Shown here: positions 6,145 through 6,170 of the stretch, one piece after another
Layout: each line of letters opens with the position of its first letter
Numbering within the stretch: position 1 is the stretch's first letter
DNA from: DTBU01 sp964568845
Lineage (GTDB): Archaea; Thermoproteota; CALKCG01; B24
Direction: 5' to 3'
Assembly: GCA_964568845.1 (NCBI GenBank)
Contig: CAZMSC010000047.1
Location: forward strand, 1-6,170
DNA length: 6,170 nucleotides
Program-made: the position numbers and the translations under genes
Notes under the pieces: model-generated
The model's input: only the letters and a program-made list of their open reading frames with translations
The model's database searches: none
Told to the model about the DNA's origin: nothing

Positions 6145-6170
6145 CGTAAGCGTAGTATTAGTTGCAATCT

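Overview
This window looks like a chromosomal segment from an archaeon, probably a thermophile of the TACK/Thermoproteota side. That placement is inferred and the species is not identifiable by eye. The signs are: an archaeal Trm5-type tRNA methyltransferase; the start of a DUF3782-like coiled-coil protein of the kind common in Crenarchaeota; archaeal TATA-like boxes about 25-30 bp before starts, giving leaderless or very short-leader genes; frequent TTG starts; and a cytosolic GH38 mannosidase of the Sulfolobus/Thermoplasma/MAN2C1 type. Gene density is high, base and codon use look even, and I see no mobile element, CRISPR array, rRNA or tRNA.

Layout from left to right. Positions 1-194 (minus) hold the N-terminus of a coiled-coil DUF3782-like protein that runs off the left edge, with its own TATA box. 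Positions 195-318 are a promoter/terminator spacer. Positions 319-450 (minus) hold a 43-residue four-cysteine mini-protein with a good Shine-Dalgarno sequence. Positions 504-1361 (minus) hold a short Trm5-like tRNA m1G37 methyltransferase. A 57-bp divergent promoter region follows, and then a HAD-family phosphatase on the plus strand (1419-2102). Its 3' end overlaps by 16 bp the 3' end of a URO-D-like protein (2087-3061, minus). That gene lies 26 bp downstream of a 1018-residue GH38 alpha-mannosidase (3088-6144, minus), which fills the right half of the window.

The mannosidase and URO-D-like genes very likely form a transcription unit that enters from the right. The mannosidase keeps all the metal and catalytic residues of GH38 and has no signal peptide, so it should act on alpha-mannosides inside the cell. 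The URO-D-like protein is not a haem-pathway decarboxylase by its residues; it resembles the zinc-dependent methyltransferase branch of the family and its substrate is unknown. The Trm5-like gene and the mini-protein form a second minus-strand cluster. The HAD phosphatase is alone on the plus strand.

I did not find an obvious new multi-gene system. The points most worth following are the GH38/URO-D-like pairing, the altered zinc-site and catalytic motifs in the URO-D-like and Trm5-like proteins, and the small cysteine protein downstream of trm5.
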